Below, one piece after another: positions 22,161 through 33,949 of a stretch of 64,000 bases of DNA (position 1 is its first letter; each line of letters starts with the position of its first letter). The notes under the pieces are model-generated. The model was not told the DNA's origin and searched no databases. It was given only the letters and a program-made list of their open reading frames with translations. The stretch is from positions 1,180,001-1,244,000 of the forward strand of contig JAOTOM010005156.1 in assembly GCA_034440615.1 (NCBI GenBank), read 5' to 3'. Origin of the DNA: Ashinkailepas kermadecensis (Eukaryota; Arthropoda; Thecostraca; Neolepadidae). The translations under genes were made by a program, and so were the position numbers.

Positions 22161-24037
22161 AGCTCGCTGCTGATCATGAATCGGTGCTAACTGGTGTGCT
22201 TTGTCGTGTGTTGCCTGCTGACGGAAGGCGCTGAAGCTGGTCATGGGCTGGCCCTGTGTTGTGACAGCCGCTGCATTTGTATGGGCGTTGATAACTTGGC
22301 AGGAACATACCCAGGTATTCCTGATGTGCCACTAGTATTGCTACTGTTTTGAATATCGCCCTCGTCAAGTGTGCATGATGGAGCAAAACGTGCCAGCCAG
22401 CTGCTTTTTCAATCGTTGCCACGTGTTCTTGCACTTCGAAAGCAATTCTTAAAGTTTTAAAACGGAAGCTTGTATGTGCCTATTCCATTAATTTGACCTC
22501 TCCTTGAGCTTGGTATAGGGAACCAAATTATGTTTATATTTTAATTAAACTTTAACTTCGCACCAAGCACATCATGAGAACAATGCCCAACCATGAATGT
22601 AACTTGTTCACCACCGAAGGAGTACACACCAACCGGTGACCAATATAGATGAACGCTCACCTCAGGTGAAAAACACTATTGGATAATTGAAGATGGAGGA
22701 ACACAATGAACAATGAAGTGAGACATGTGACCGAGTTCAACGCTCGTCTGATGTTGGTTCAATACTCGAAGACAAGCGGTGTTCGTCCAATACTCGACCT
22801 GTGTTGGTCCTACACTCGGAAGCAACTGTGCAGCGCACAGATAGATACACAGCCTACTGCACCATTAGCTTAGTACTTCTAGGTACAAAATTAAGCCGGT
22901 AGGCTTTAGCTTAGTGCTTAGTGCAGCACCTGGCGGCTTACTGGATGCTATTGTTTCTTAGCATTGCCCTCCGACATCCTTGCGTTTCTCCGCTGGTGTT
23001 TCGGCCAGCATGCCTTTCGCTCTGCCGCCTCCCTGCCCTTGTGGCCACTAGATCTCCCCCACGGACGGCGCAGGATGCCCATATACCGGTCATTGGCCGG
23101 GCGTCGGCAGCGGCTCGCAAAATTACACCGTCCGCCCATAGATCTCCCCTTCTTGGTTCCCCCAGGCCAGCGGCGGACTGGCCCGGTCTGTGGTCACCCG
23201 CTCCCCCGCTCCTCACTCCCGCACCCCTCTCGTCTTTGTATCCACACACCATTGGAGGGGCCGAAGCTAAGACTGTTTGTGCAACGGCGAAACCCAATTG
23301 ACAGTTGCAAGCGCTGTTTGTTTAGATTTCGATGTTTTCCCAATCACCTGCGGCTGGCCGGCGGCTCGATGGCCGTGCGATGGGCTGCGTTTTCACTCGG
23401 CCCTGACGCCGAGACGACCCTCAGCGGTGGTGGACGCCATTACCGTCTGCCCAGCGATCTCTCACCGGCACACAGGCTGGTGTCCGGTGAGAGTCCGGTG
23501 AGAGCTCGTCGGTGAGAGTTCGATGGGAGGCACTATCGATTGGATTATACGGCAATGGTAGGTGTCGGCGCACCGAACAACAAGCACGAAGCGCCTTCGA
23601 GAGACGCCATCAATGTCTGGTCTTGTCTTCCGATTCTCTTGCGCTTTTCTCCGGCAACCGATGGCTTTGGCCAGTATTGACGCGCATGCTAAACCGCCAT
23701 TGTGGCCAGATGCAAGCGGCTACGTAGAGGAGCAGGGAGCAGCGACGCTCAGCGATGACTGTTCTATGGCCGATTTCTGGTTGGCTCAGAAACTGTGAGC
23801 TTTCAAAACTGGTAGCGCACCGGACAGCCGAGTTATTGCCAAAAACGTGCTGAGAAAATGATCGGCTGAATGGCCGACCATTCGTCACACCGGTCGATGT
23901 GTATCTGCCACTCGGCGGAACTCAGCGCGTCCTTCAAGAGATGGGCAAATTAATAATTTGGTTAATGGTCCGCTTCAGAAGTTAGCTGCAGAGTGGGCAT
24001 TTTGGTCGGGACCAGTTCAAGATATGGAGACCGTACA
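22161..24037. other. Intron 2 sequence with a second GC-rich island
   Basis: 22161-22920 is AT-rich, with near-repeats of GTTGGT(C/T)CAA(T/C)ACTCG (22748-22815). 22921-23900 is GC-rich and open in several frames but shows no family similarity or good exon borders. Confidence 0.4.
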
Positions 24038-24190
24038 TTCACACACACGCAGCTCTCACACCCACACATACGCACGCACACAAATCTGCACGCAACCCCC
24101 CTCCTCAACACACACACACACAAACATGCATGTACATATATATATATATATATATAGATATAAAGATATATATAAATACATACATACATA

Positions 24191-24247
<57 letters not shown>
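24038..24247. repeat. (CA)n then (TA)n microsatellite
   Basis: CA-rich to about 24124, then TA dinucleotides to 24247 with a few interruptions (TAGATATAAAGATATATAAA, TACATACATA). Confidence 0.95.
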
Positions 24248-24250
<3 letters not shown>

Positions 24251-24769
24251 AATATATACCATAGTGTAGTTTTCCAGTCTTCCGACAGCTTCAGGCGGTG
24301 CTTTTGCATGGCCTTGTGCCTTTTAGGTGGTACTCTTCCATGCATCCTCACAGGCACGTTAAATGCATAAGAGCTAGGTTGCACCCAATCACCAGGTGGT
24401 GATAACAGGCGCCTGTTAACACCAAAACTCCGCCCATGGTGGGACATTCCCGTCCAATTAGAATGCTAGATAATTTGTTAGGGCCTAGGTGTATTATAGT
24501 ACTGTCTTGAGATTCAACCCTCAGTGCGGTTGGCTATTTGATTGAATTCCCTTCAGTCAGCCCTGATCCGTGCGAGACTTCAGAAAAAATCAATAATGAA
24601 CAAGTGCAACACTCGGATGAATAAGGCGCAGATGACACAATGTAGAAGGGATGGATGAACGGATGTGGTTGACACGGATACCTGCGTTGACCTCACCCGT
24701 CTCGTTTTCTTATTTTGCAAGTCACGTAGATTGTGGAAGTCCACATATCCAGAGACAGGAGCGGGTCCA
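24248..24769. other. Intron 2 sequence, no recognisable gene
   Basis: CCATGGTGGGACATTCCCGTCC (split across 24425-24456) resembles part of the GGACATTCCCGCC end of the SINE at 3.9 kb, but the rest does not align. Confidence 0.3.
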
Positions 24770-24930
24770 GGGAGCAATTGTCTGGAGTGGCACCATCACT
24801 CCTCTGGCTGAACAATCACCGAGCGCGGGGGTGCACTCGAGCCTTTCCGGAGGGGCACCTTTTCCTGGCCAGATGGGTGCTTCCTTGAGTGGAGAGGGGG
24901 TTACGTGCCCCCCAGTGACCCCCGCATCCG
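24770..24930 (+). mobile_element. Non-autonomous repeat, family A, copy 2
   Basis: Reads GCGGGTCCAGGGAGC, GGGGGTGCACTCGAGCC, GGGGCACCTTTTCCTGG and ends CCCCGCATCCGTCC, colinear with the copy at 8.2 kb in the opposite strand. It sits in intron 2 of the Ig gene. Confidence 0.65.
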
Positions 24931-25412
24931 TCCTTGTCCATAGAAAGATCCACAGGTAAATGTGTTGGTGTAACCCGCTCCCTTTCCAATTCATCCGACG
25001 ACTCAGCATGTGCTTTCCAGGTCAACAAGCCCCCACGAGGACCCCTATCGCAGGTGGGAATTTTAATTTATCCCTAGTTTATTACTACTTAGCACGTGAT
25101 ATGCGTGTCCACGCACCTCTGCGGGAAGACAGCGGATATGTGGCTACCAAGCGCCGCTTGCACCCCGCCGATGTCGACATTTAATGGCGTTAACCGAGTT
25201 ATATGAGCCGGCGTCATACTTCTGCGAGGGCGCGGCATCTGGCCGCACAAAGGTTGGCCGCCATCTGGCCAGGCGCCTGCCGCTGTAACACAATTACACT
25301 AGTGCTAAGGGGGCGGGGTCGGAGGGGAGGGGGGCGCTCTCGGCAGATCCTGCCCGCTGGATACCAACTTTAGTAACGGATCATGACAGTCGGTCGGCTT
25401 CGGCGGCGGTCA
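24931..25412. promoter_or_regulatory. GC-rich island with AT core, possible regulatory DNA
   Basis: Contains GGGAATTTTAATTTATCCC, with imperfect dyad symmetry, at 25057-25075, several CpG-rich stretches and CTAGTGCTAAGGGGGCGGGG. Non-repetitive, intron 2. Function is inference. Confidence 0.3.
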
Positions 25413-27117
25413 GGTGGCTCAGACAGTGTGGTGCGGTGCAGCATGCCATGCACAGTGTGATGCGGGGCAGTATGCCACTTACAGTGTGATGCGGGGCAGT
25501 ATGCCACTCACAGTGTGGTGCGGGACAGTATGCCACTTACAGTGTGGTGCGGGGCAGTATGCCACTTACAGTGTGGTGCGGGGCAGTATGCCACTTACAG
25601 TGTGGTGCGGGGCAGTATGCCACTTACAGTGTGGTGCGGGGCAGTATGCCACTCACAGTGTGATGCGGGGCAGTATGCCACTTACAGTGTGGTGCGGGGC
25701 AGTATGCCACTTACAGTGTGGTGCGGGGCAGTATGCCACTCACAGTGTGGTGCGGGGCAGTATGCCACTTACAGTGTGGTGCGGGGCAGTATGCCACTTA
25801 CAGTGTGGTGCGGGGCAGTATGCCACTTACAGTGTGGTGCGGGGCAGTATGCCACTCACAGTGTGGTGCGGGGCAGTATGCCACTTACAGTGTGGTGCGG
25901 GGCCGTACGCCACTTACAGTGTGATGCGGGGCAGTATGCCACTCACAGTGTGGTGCGGGGCAGTATGCCACTCACAGTGTGATGCGGGGCAGTATGCCAC
26001 TTACAGTGTGATGCGGGGCAGTATGCCACTTACAGTGTGGTGCGGGGCAGTATGCCACTTACAGTGTGGTGCGGGGCAGTATGCCACTCACAGTGTGGTG
26101 CGGGGCAGTATGCCACTTACAGTGTGGTGCGGGGCAGTATGCCACTCACAGTGTGGTGCGGGGCAGTATGCCACTCACAGTGTGGTGCGGGGCAGTATGC
26201 CACTCACAGTGTGATGCGGGGAAGTATGCCACTCACAGTGTGATGCGGGGCAGTATGCCACTTACAGTGTGGTGCGGGGCAGTATGCCACTTACAGTGTG
26301 GTGCGGGGCAGTATGCCACTCACAGTGTGGTGCGGGGCAGTATGCCACTTACAGTGTGGTGCGGGGCCGTACGCCACTTACAGTGTGGTGCGGGGCAGTA
26401 TGCCACTCACAGTGTGATGCGGGGCAGTATGCCACTTACAGTGTGGTGCGGGGCAGTATGCCACTTACAGTGTGGTGCGGGGCAGTATGCCACTTACAGT
26501 GTGGTGCGGGGCAGTATGCCACTCACAGTGTGGTGCGGGGCAGTATGCCACTCACAGTGTGATGCGGGGCAGTATGCCACTTACAGTGTGGTGCGGGGCA
26601 GTATGCCACTTACAGTGTGGTGCGGGGCAGTATGCCACTCACAGTGTGATGCGGGGCAGTATGCCACTTACAGTGTGGTGCGGGGCAGTATGCCACTTAC
26701 AGTGTGGTGCGGGGCCGTACGCCACTTACAGTGTGATGCGGGGCAGTATGCCACTCACAGTGTGGTGCGGGGCAGTATGTCACTCACAGTGTGATGCGGG
26801 GCAGTATGCCACTTACAGTGTGATGCGGGGCAGTATGCCACTTACAGTGTGGTGCGGGGCAGTATGCCACTCACAGTGTGGTGCGGGGCAGTATGCCACT
26901 TACAGTGTGGTGCGGGGCAGTATGCCACTTACAGTGTGGTGCGGGGCAGTATGCCACTCACAGTGTGGTGCGGGGCAGTATGCCACTCACAGTGTGGTGC
27001 GGGGCAGTATGCCATGCACAGTGTGATGCGGGGCAGTATGCCACTCACAGTGTGGTGCGGGGCAGTATGCCACTCACAGTGTGGTGCGGGGCCGTATGCC
27101 ACTCACAATGTGATGCC
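25413..27117. repeat. 29-bp minisatellite, about 58 copies
   Basis: The unit is CAGTATGCCACT(T/C)ACAGTG plus T(G/A)TGCGGGG, held in strict 29-bp register. Two binary sites and rare CCGTACGCC units (25903, 26367, 26715) mark multi-unit blocks. All three forward frames stay open, so the 266-, 242- and 184-residue frames here are array products. It lies in intron 2. Confidence 0.97.
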
Positions 27118-29254
27118 TCTTTTGCGTCTTTGAAAGTGCTTATTGCTTCTGGCAGCAGCACTTCTGACTGGTAAAGGCAGCAGATACCCTATTAACATCA
27201 TCACTACCATCAAACAATAAACTGAGGTTATAGAAAGTAACTCATCAATGGGCATTACCCATATACATTTGTACATTTTTAAAGATCAGTAGGCTTTTCT
27301 GACATCACCCTCCTCTCATTCCACTCTACAACAAATCAATTCCAGGACACTGACTTACTGAGGGTGTGATGGGACCGCAGAGTTCACGGATGGAACGATG
27401 ATCTGACATGAAACCGCAGGGTCTGTATGCACCACAAACGAGAGCTTTGTCGGCGCCATTCGGTATGAGATAGGTGGGACGGAGACGTGTCCACTCGCCA
27501 CCTTTGTATGACACTTCTGCTGGCGGTGATCAGCCGTCTCGAAGGAACTCGCTGCAGTCGGTATCGATTGTGCGTTTGTGCGGTTTGCATACTGCGCAAG
27601 ACAAGTTGCTTTTTGTGTGCTGTGACCAGTTCAAAGGCACAAACAGCCTTATATTTACCGGCGATATCCAAGAAAACAAGCTAGGTAAGTTAGTAGAAGA
27701 AAACAACTTGCTGAGCTGCTAAGTGGGCGACAAGTAGTGAGTAGCAGTCGGTGGAACATTTCTCGGTCACCGTGAAAGTCGCGGCTAGGAGTCTTTACTT
27801 GGATAACTGACAATGACCCGTTATCCATTTATCGTGCCTGTCGGAAGTAACTATACGTATTTGTGACACTTCAGACTACATTACCTATTCATTACATGGC
27901 TGTGCCAGCAGCATTTCAATCAGTGTTCAAAACCTCACGTTTTCCAAATATTATCAGGCCTATAAAAATGCACTATTTCTCACATGGGTGTGTTGGCCAG
28001 GATGAAACAACTTTAACTTTGGAAATGTATACACACACGACAACTAGTTTTGCATGGAACATGAATGAACATTTTTGGCACTGCACATGACAAGGACGAA
28101 TGTGATGGTGATGGCAGCTCAGTAAGACATGCATTGTCTCCACGTCATCCTCCAACGACCATCGGATGGTTAGATATTGGACGCTGATGCATTCAGAAAC
28201 AAGAGCATTGTGACAGTTCCTTGGCAAGAAGATTCAACTCTTCTTCGTGACGGAGTTCGCTACTTCTGGTGTGGCCAGCACATTGGTCGATCGGTTAGGG
28301 AAACACCACTACTGAAGGGCGATGAGGGATTTCATGGGGGCAACATGGGGGGGGAGAGGGGGAGCAAGTGGCCTCCAAAACTACAGAAACTTCTACCCTT
28401 GGGTATGTGTACCACCCACCGATTATGCTACCACGACCACCACTACCGTGATCCATGAGTCAAATGCCTTTATATGATATCACATAGGTCATACTCTCGA
28501 CTGCACAAATAAGTTACCTATTTGAGATCAGATTAGCTCTTGCCTCTTGACCCATGAGCCAATTTAGAGTTTGAGTTATAATACACATTCAGCGTTATAC
28601 AATTGATCAGGTAAGTCTCGGTAAAAAGAAACTTTAAAAAATCAACTTTCGATTCGGTGTCTAGGCACCATGGGCGGATGATGGGCATTAGGGGAGAGGG
28701 ACGAAAGACACCTTAGGTCGATTTTGTCCATGCAACACCATGGGCGCAATGTTAAATATCACTAAGTTTGGTAGAGGTCCTCCCGTCCCCCACATTGCGA
28801 TACCCATGATCGATCAAAATTGTTGTGGGTATTCACATTTATTGTTGTCCTCTGGAGGTACATTGGAAAGATTCTTCCTTTCACAGAACGTTCACCGCAT
28901 TACCCAAACATTTTCTTTGCAGAACTCTCAAAATTGTACGACTTTTTCATGGAGTGTTCACAACTCGACATTTATTGAACACCGCAGTGATTTCGCAATT
29001 TTGAGCTATTGCTCGCGGCAATATGCTCCATATCACGCCCCAATAGCGCATAATTGAGGATGTTGAAAATGGTAATCGCTTACTTCCAAATGTCTGCGCT
29101 CATGTGCTTTGACAATTACTTGGCTTCAATTACAAACCAATTGTATTTCCTCTTTAGCTGAATGTTTCCTAATCAACCGAAATCTATGGCTATATTTCGG
29201 CGATGCCTATGCTCAGCAATGTATGGCCCTGCTCTAAGAAGTCAAGTCCATGAG
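27118..29254. other. Intron 2 sequence, no supported exon
   Basis: 27359-27516 (minus) has exon-like borders but is out of phase with the Ig gene. GC-rich fragments at 28310-28390 and 28670-28800 (GGGCGGATGATGGGC) look like worn non-autonomous repeats. Confidence 0.35.
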
Positions 29255-29347
29255 CGTAAGGGGGAGCAAGGATAGATTGGCCCTGCAGTCCGGGCTCAAA
29301 GGGAGACCATGATCTGGATGGGCCCCCCTCTTGGATCCGCCAGTGGC
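29255..29347 (-). mobile_element. Non-autonomous repeat, family A-like end fragment
   Basis: The minus strand begins CACTGGCGGATCCAAGAGGG, the family A start, followed by GC-rich sequence. The other end is unclear. Confidence 0.4.
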
Positions 29348-29968
29348 TTACTACACTGCATACTACACCTGACTTGTATGCTACATCTGGGTTACGTTGA
29401 TGTAGCGGCGGGCTGGTTTGTGCGCGGGCAATGATGCCGCTGGTGTGAACAAGGTTGCTGTAAAATTCGATGTTGAGTCTCTTGTGATAGTACGTCTCTG
29501 ATCCTCTAGAATGATCCAACAATTCGGTAGATGTGGTTTCGGTGCGAATGCATTGATTGGGCTTCAAACTTGCGAAACGTATGTGAACTCAACCGAAAAC
29601 GTTTCGAAAGTATTCCAAAACCTACTAAAATGATAATAAAAAGGTACCAGAATGGCGGAAAGAGTGCAATTGTGTAATTCAGTTAATGAACTTGATCCCA
29701 CATTTATTTAACATTCAGAAATGAACTAAACAGTTTATCAGAAGTGTCTTGAAAAGCTTCTAGAAATCGGCCAGTTATCTGGGACATCGTGTGCTGACTC
29801 TTGATGGGTACCAATTACCAGGCAACCTGTGACTGGACGGTTCGCGGCAGAGCCAACAAATAACCCCATGTTTTGCAGAAAATCCGACTGAAAGAAATGT
29901 GGCGAGCGAAGAAGGCAGACTGGTACGGTTGTGGTTCATCAGAGTAAAGCCGATCTGGTTGGCGAAAT
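29348..29968. other. Intron 2 sequence, no recognisable gene
   Basis: No exon, array or element recognised. Confidence 0.4.
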
Positions 29969-30000
29969 TTTCTGGGCGTGAGTGAGGACACGCCCAGAAA
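29969..30000. repeat. Perfect 12-bp hairpin, 8-nt loop
   Basis: TTTCTGGGCGTG and CACGCCCAGAAA flank AGTGAGGA. Confidence 0.92.
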
Positions 30001-30099
30001 CCGTTCCCACGTAAAAACTCAAGCTTGTAAGAGCTGGTTTTATTGAGTAAAAACCCAGCTATGTCGGTGGAATCAGATACAAGATCAGGCTATGACGGA

Positions 30100-30600
30100 C
30101 GCGGCTCGTGAGAATAAGTGCTGCGACGACTCACCTTAGACAGGGAGCACACTTTCGCGAGGGATGTTTGTGATCAGGGCCGCGCGGTTACTACAAACAC
30201 CGCTACAGACGGGTGCAGTGCTGGAGTAGAACTGAGTGCAGCCAGTACGGCGCATGATAACAGCGGCTCTTGTCAGCTCCGGTTTGTGGGAAGAGTGGGC
30301 TGTGTCCGACGTGGCTTGCTGCGACCGCGGCGGACAGCCGTTTCGTTCGGATGCGACGAGTTCTGATGACACGGCCCGAACAAACAGAGCCCGCTGCCCG
30401 ACTGGCGCCGCTATTGGACGAAACAGCGCTGTTTGGAGAGCTGCTGTTTGGACGGCAAGGGCAACTTTCAATTTGCCGTATCGGCGCACGATCACCCCGT
30501 CGGACCCCCGCCCCCCACACACACGCTTGATCGGCTGATCCTTGCCGGTGACGTCATACGTCACTTGTGACGTCATATCGTACTCCGATGGTATCTCAGC
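30100..30600. promoter_or_regulatory. GC-rich island with a three-site CRE cluster
   Basis: At its right end, TGACGTCA lies at 30549-30556, ACGTCA at 30558-30563 and TGACGTCA at 30568-30575. TGACGTCA is the full CREB/ATF palindrome. The island is CpG-rich, non-repetitive and in intron 2. Enhancer activity is inference. Confidence 0.45.
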
Positions 30601-32447
30601 AGGATGGCAGCGTAGGCACACATTGCGAAGTGAACAGTCTGAGGAAGCGTTATCTGTGCGGCGCGCACCACACGAGATTGATTGATGTGCGACCTCATTG
30701 TTCGAACCCTTGCAGCCGTCACCCGCAGACCGATGTACACGCCGTGGACTGAGCGTTAGCCAGATATTGTGCACATATCCTTGGATACAGACGCACCAAT
30801 GCTGGACCGCGATGCGTCAGTGGCATAGCTGGTCGCGACTTGGTGGACTCCGGAAAAGCCTGTCTCAGCCTCGATCTGCGTCATTCATAGTACCAATCAT
30901 TAACAACTCAATGCAATCGAAAAACGGCCACGGCCAGAAAGGCGTGTTCAGACGACAGAATATTGGGTGCCCTGTTTGAGTAATTTTCTGCACCCTGATG
31001 AGCAATACATCTTCCTGATTGGTGGCAGTCAATTTGTTTTGAGCTCATTTTACTAAAACCAATAAGCGTCACACACAGCTTAAGCGCCATGGCTAAGTCG
31101 TATATTATGCAGAACCGCTCCTGTTTGTTAAAATAGCTTGGTGGCGATGGCAGCGTCCACCCTACGTCGAAAGTTGGCGCATGCGCCTAGAGAATAGATA
31201 ACGGCAGAGAGCAAGTTTAATTGCGGAACAATGAGATAGATGTCGACTGCTGTAGCACAACTGCAGTGTATCGCATATGGATGGCGTGCAAATATGCCAC
31301 GTCCCACAAATACTGTTCGATATACTGCTCATGCAACCATACAGTGGGGAAGTCGGCAAGCCACATCTTGAAAATATCCGCTGATGAACTAAGTGCCGGA
31401 TAAAGTATCTACACTGGGCAACCGTTGATTACACACTGAAACAAATATTCCTCCTAGGTAATCATACAAACGCTACAGGAAATCCACACCGACGGGAAAA
31501 TGCACAATCAATGCTTGGAATGAAATTACAATCGCTGCTTTCCCCGAATGAATATCTGCTCACGTGCAATAGCTTCATTCTTTATCATTTTCCCGATCCC
31601 TCCACATTCCGAAGTGCCGGAACGACGACACTATTTCATTTACACACGTATGAAGAAGTGCATGAACGGTATGAACTGGTAAACGATTAATGGATGTAGG
31701 AACTGGTGAATGAGTAATGAATTTACATGAACGGGTAAATGAGTAATGGAGAGAGAGGATGCATTCTTGTGCTGTTTGCCTTATTTCTAGGGGTTAATAC
31801 AAGAGGTTAAAACGGCTTGAGATTGTCTCCTCCAACAGCGATAGCTTCGATGTCTGTCTTCAGACATTTCTGAATTATTCCAACTTAATAATCCATTCGT
31901 AGGTCTCTGAACAGCATTAAAAACGAAGCCGCTAAAAATGCATCCTTTTGTCTGCTGTATTGAGTGAAGTGGTCACTTGTCTCATCTATCGACAAACGAA
32001 CAGTCATTATTCATGTGCACAACTTTTGGTGTTTCCTTTCCAAATCATCGACAAATGCAGAGATCGAAAAACTTGCCTACTTGCCTACAAACGTGGCGGA
32101 CATATATATGCTTGTACCTATTCGTTTGATTGTACCTACGAAAATTGCATCGCAGACACAAAATGCAATATACAGATAAAATGTCGTTCAATCACCAAAA
32201 AGGTTACAAAACAATTATGCCATTTAACATGGGTAGGCGGTCTGCTTCTCGAGCTAAGTACCTCCTTGGCTGCGAAGCACTTGTAAGAAATTTGATGCAT
32301 CTTCACGCAGAGTTGTCAATATCTTGCTTCGCTTACTCGCTTTGGAGTAAAATGTTCGTCACAATTTCCTCACGGCGCCAAAAAACAAACATAGATCTCT
32401 CTGGCTCTGCCCTACATACACATCAGAGTGTTGTCAACAGTGGTCAC
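30601..32447. other. Intron 2 sequence up to exon 2
   Basis: AT-rich, with weak GAACTGGT(A/G)AA(C/T)GA-type repetition at 31650-31750. No exon recognised besides exon 2 at its right edge. Confidence 0.4.
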
Positions 32448-32554
32448 CTTATGTCCGCCCAGGTGTTGCACGATGCAGGTGAAGGTGGCATCACGGCCCT
32501 CCGGCACTGTGATGTTGTGCATGGACTTGACGAACACCGGCTCCAGACCCACCG
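32448..32554 (-). CDS. Exon 2: first half of Ig domain 1
   Basis: The exon is 107 nt: two bases finish the split Ala codon, then 35 codons (residues 19-53) begin VGLEPVFVKSMHNITV and end HLGGHK. It contains the first Ig1 cysteine (about residue 44, in TFTCIVQ) and an N-glycosylation sequon NIT at about residue 31. The acceptor is CTCCTCAG before CGGTGGG. The donor is CATAAG followed by GTGACC, phase 0. Splitting Ig1 just before the strand-C tryptophan is the arrangement expected for this family. The next exon starts exactly with VAWIKSD, so the join restores the conserved HK-VAW core. A degenerate 36-bp tandem array starts roughly 40 bp upstream of the exon (right side). Confidence 0.88.
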
Positions 32555-32594
32555 CTGAGGAGCACACCGGTCAAGACGAAATATAATAGGGATC

Positions 32595-33020
32595 CATCCA
32601 GGCATGGCTGTCAGTTTTAGACGGCTCAGAGAAACACTCAATCATAAGGTTAGACAGTCCGGAAAGCGATCCAAACATACGGTTAGGCAACCCGGAAAAC
32701 CATCGAGCACATGGCTGCAGAGTCCGAAAAATCATCAAACACACGGTTAGGCAGCCCTGGAAACCATCGAACACACGATTAGGCAGTTTTGGAAATCATC
32801 GGACACGCGGTTAAGCAGTCGAAGAACGCATCCGAACACACGCCCAGGAAACAATGCCAACAAACGGTTAGACAGACCGGGAAAGCATTCGAAGACACAG
32901 CTAGACAGCCCCAAAAAAACATCCGAACACACGGCTGGACAACTTCCGGGCTCACGGCCGGATTATTCACGAACACACGGAACATTCGACAGGTCGGGAA
33001 GCCATCCGAACACACCTGTC
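32595..33020. repeat. Degenerate 36-37 bp array beside exon 2
   Basis: GGTTAGGCAG and CCGGAAA(A/G)CCATCGAACACA-type words recur about eleven times with much divergence. It begins about 40 bp upstream of exon 2. Confidence 0.75.
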
Positions 33021-33661
33021 GCCGATTGGCGAACCAGGGGAACCATCCTAATCGTTTGCTCGCATATGGAGGTGACAACCTTCGGCTGAAAGCAACAACA
33101 TACTGGAAGCAGGGCGCAAAGCAATGTGACAATCCTTGTCGGCAAAGAAGTTGTGCATACTTGCTTCCAGCTCCGGAAAAAACATGTCTCAGATGTGTCC
33201 ACAGCCTATGCATGCTTATTCTCTGGAAACTTGGAAAGGCTGAAAATTACAACGCTCCAACTCGATGTGATGATTATGCTACGCTCTTGTATTTCTGGCT
33301 GCGAGAGCCTGCGCTGAAATTAGTGTAGCTTTGCATTCGGGACGTGACATAACATTATGGACTGTCGCCTTTCCCCTGGATCAAGACTGGATGTGTTCAC
33401 AGCAGATCACCAGCCATAAAATTGTCGAATGACCGTAAATGTGGTTTTCCAACATATTTAAAATACACCCAGAATGCCCTTGATTCCGAGCTCGTGGCGC
33501 CACAGAAGCAGACCTATGAAAATGTTGGGAAAATATGCAGAATGTCTGGTGTACGCTGCTCCGCCGCACACCTCAGTGCTGCGGGACAGCCACCAAATCA
33601 AGCGAATCGTCAGACACCGGCCCGCCGCACACGGTCGTCGTGCGGGTTGCCTACCCACACA
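33021..33661. other. Intron 1 sequence, no recognisable gene
   Basis: No exon or repeat recognised. Ends at the TTA duplicated by the DNA transposon. Confidence 0.4.
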
Positions 33662-33664
33662 TTA

Positions 33665-33722
33665 CACTTGTCAACACCAAATTTATTGTCTAAGTTTTTT
33701 TTAGCTGATTTAGGACCATTTT
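33665..33722. repeat. Left terminal inverted repeat of the DNA transposon
   Basis: The arm runs from CACTTGTC through TTGTCTAAG to CTGATTTAGGACCATTTT. It pairs with 35916-35977 with mismatches and small gaps. Confidence 0.7.
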
Positions 33723-33949
33723 GAGGTGCTGCATCCAAATATCACATTGGTTTTGATCAATCAGGTCAACTTTTGAGCTATGGCCACATGTTGTTTCTTA
33801 CGTTTTTGTTTACATGTACGGGTTTATGTGCTTTATTTTTGGTTTATGTGATGCAAAATTCTTTTTTATTTCTTGAAATAACGAACTTTGAAGAGTTTAC
33901 ATGCGCCAATTTATGACTAATTGGTATTTTTATTTTACAGGTGAATGAA

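Noticed and set aside
25414..27174. Long frames with a 29-residue repeat (QYATYSVVRGSMPLTVWCGA type)
   Set aside because: All three forward frames are equally open because the 29-bp unit contains no stop in any phase. This is a property of the array.
27359..27516. A further minus-strand exon (acceptor CCGCCAGCAG, donor CTCA/GTAAGTCA, open frame)
   Set aside because: It is 158 nt, so including it between exons 2 and 3 (phase 0) would shift the frame. No family similarity was recognised.
30136..30774. 212-residue minus-strand frame across the CRE-containing island
   Set aside because: Open mainly because of GC-rich composition; no domain or exon signals.
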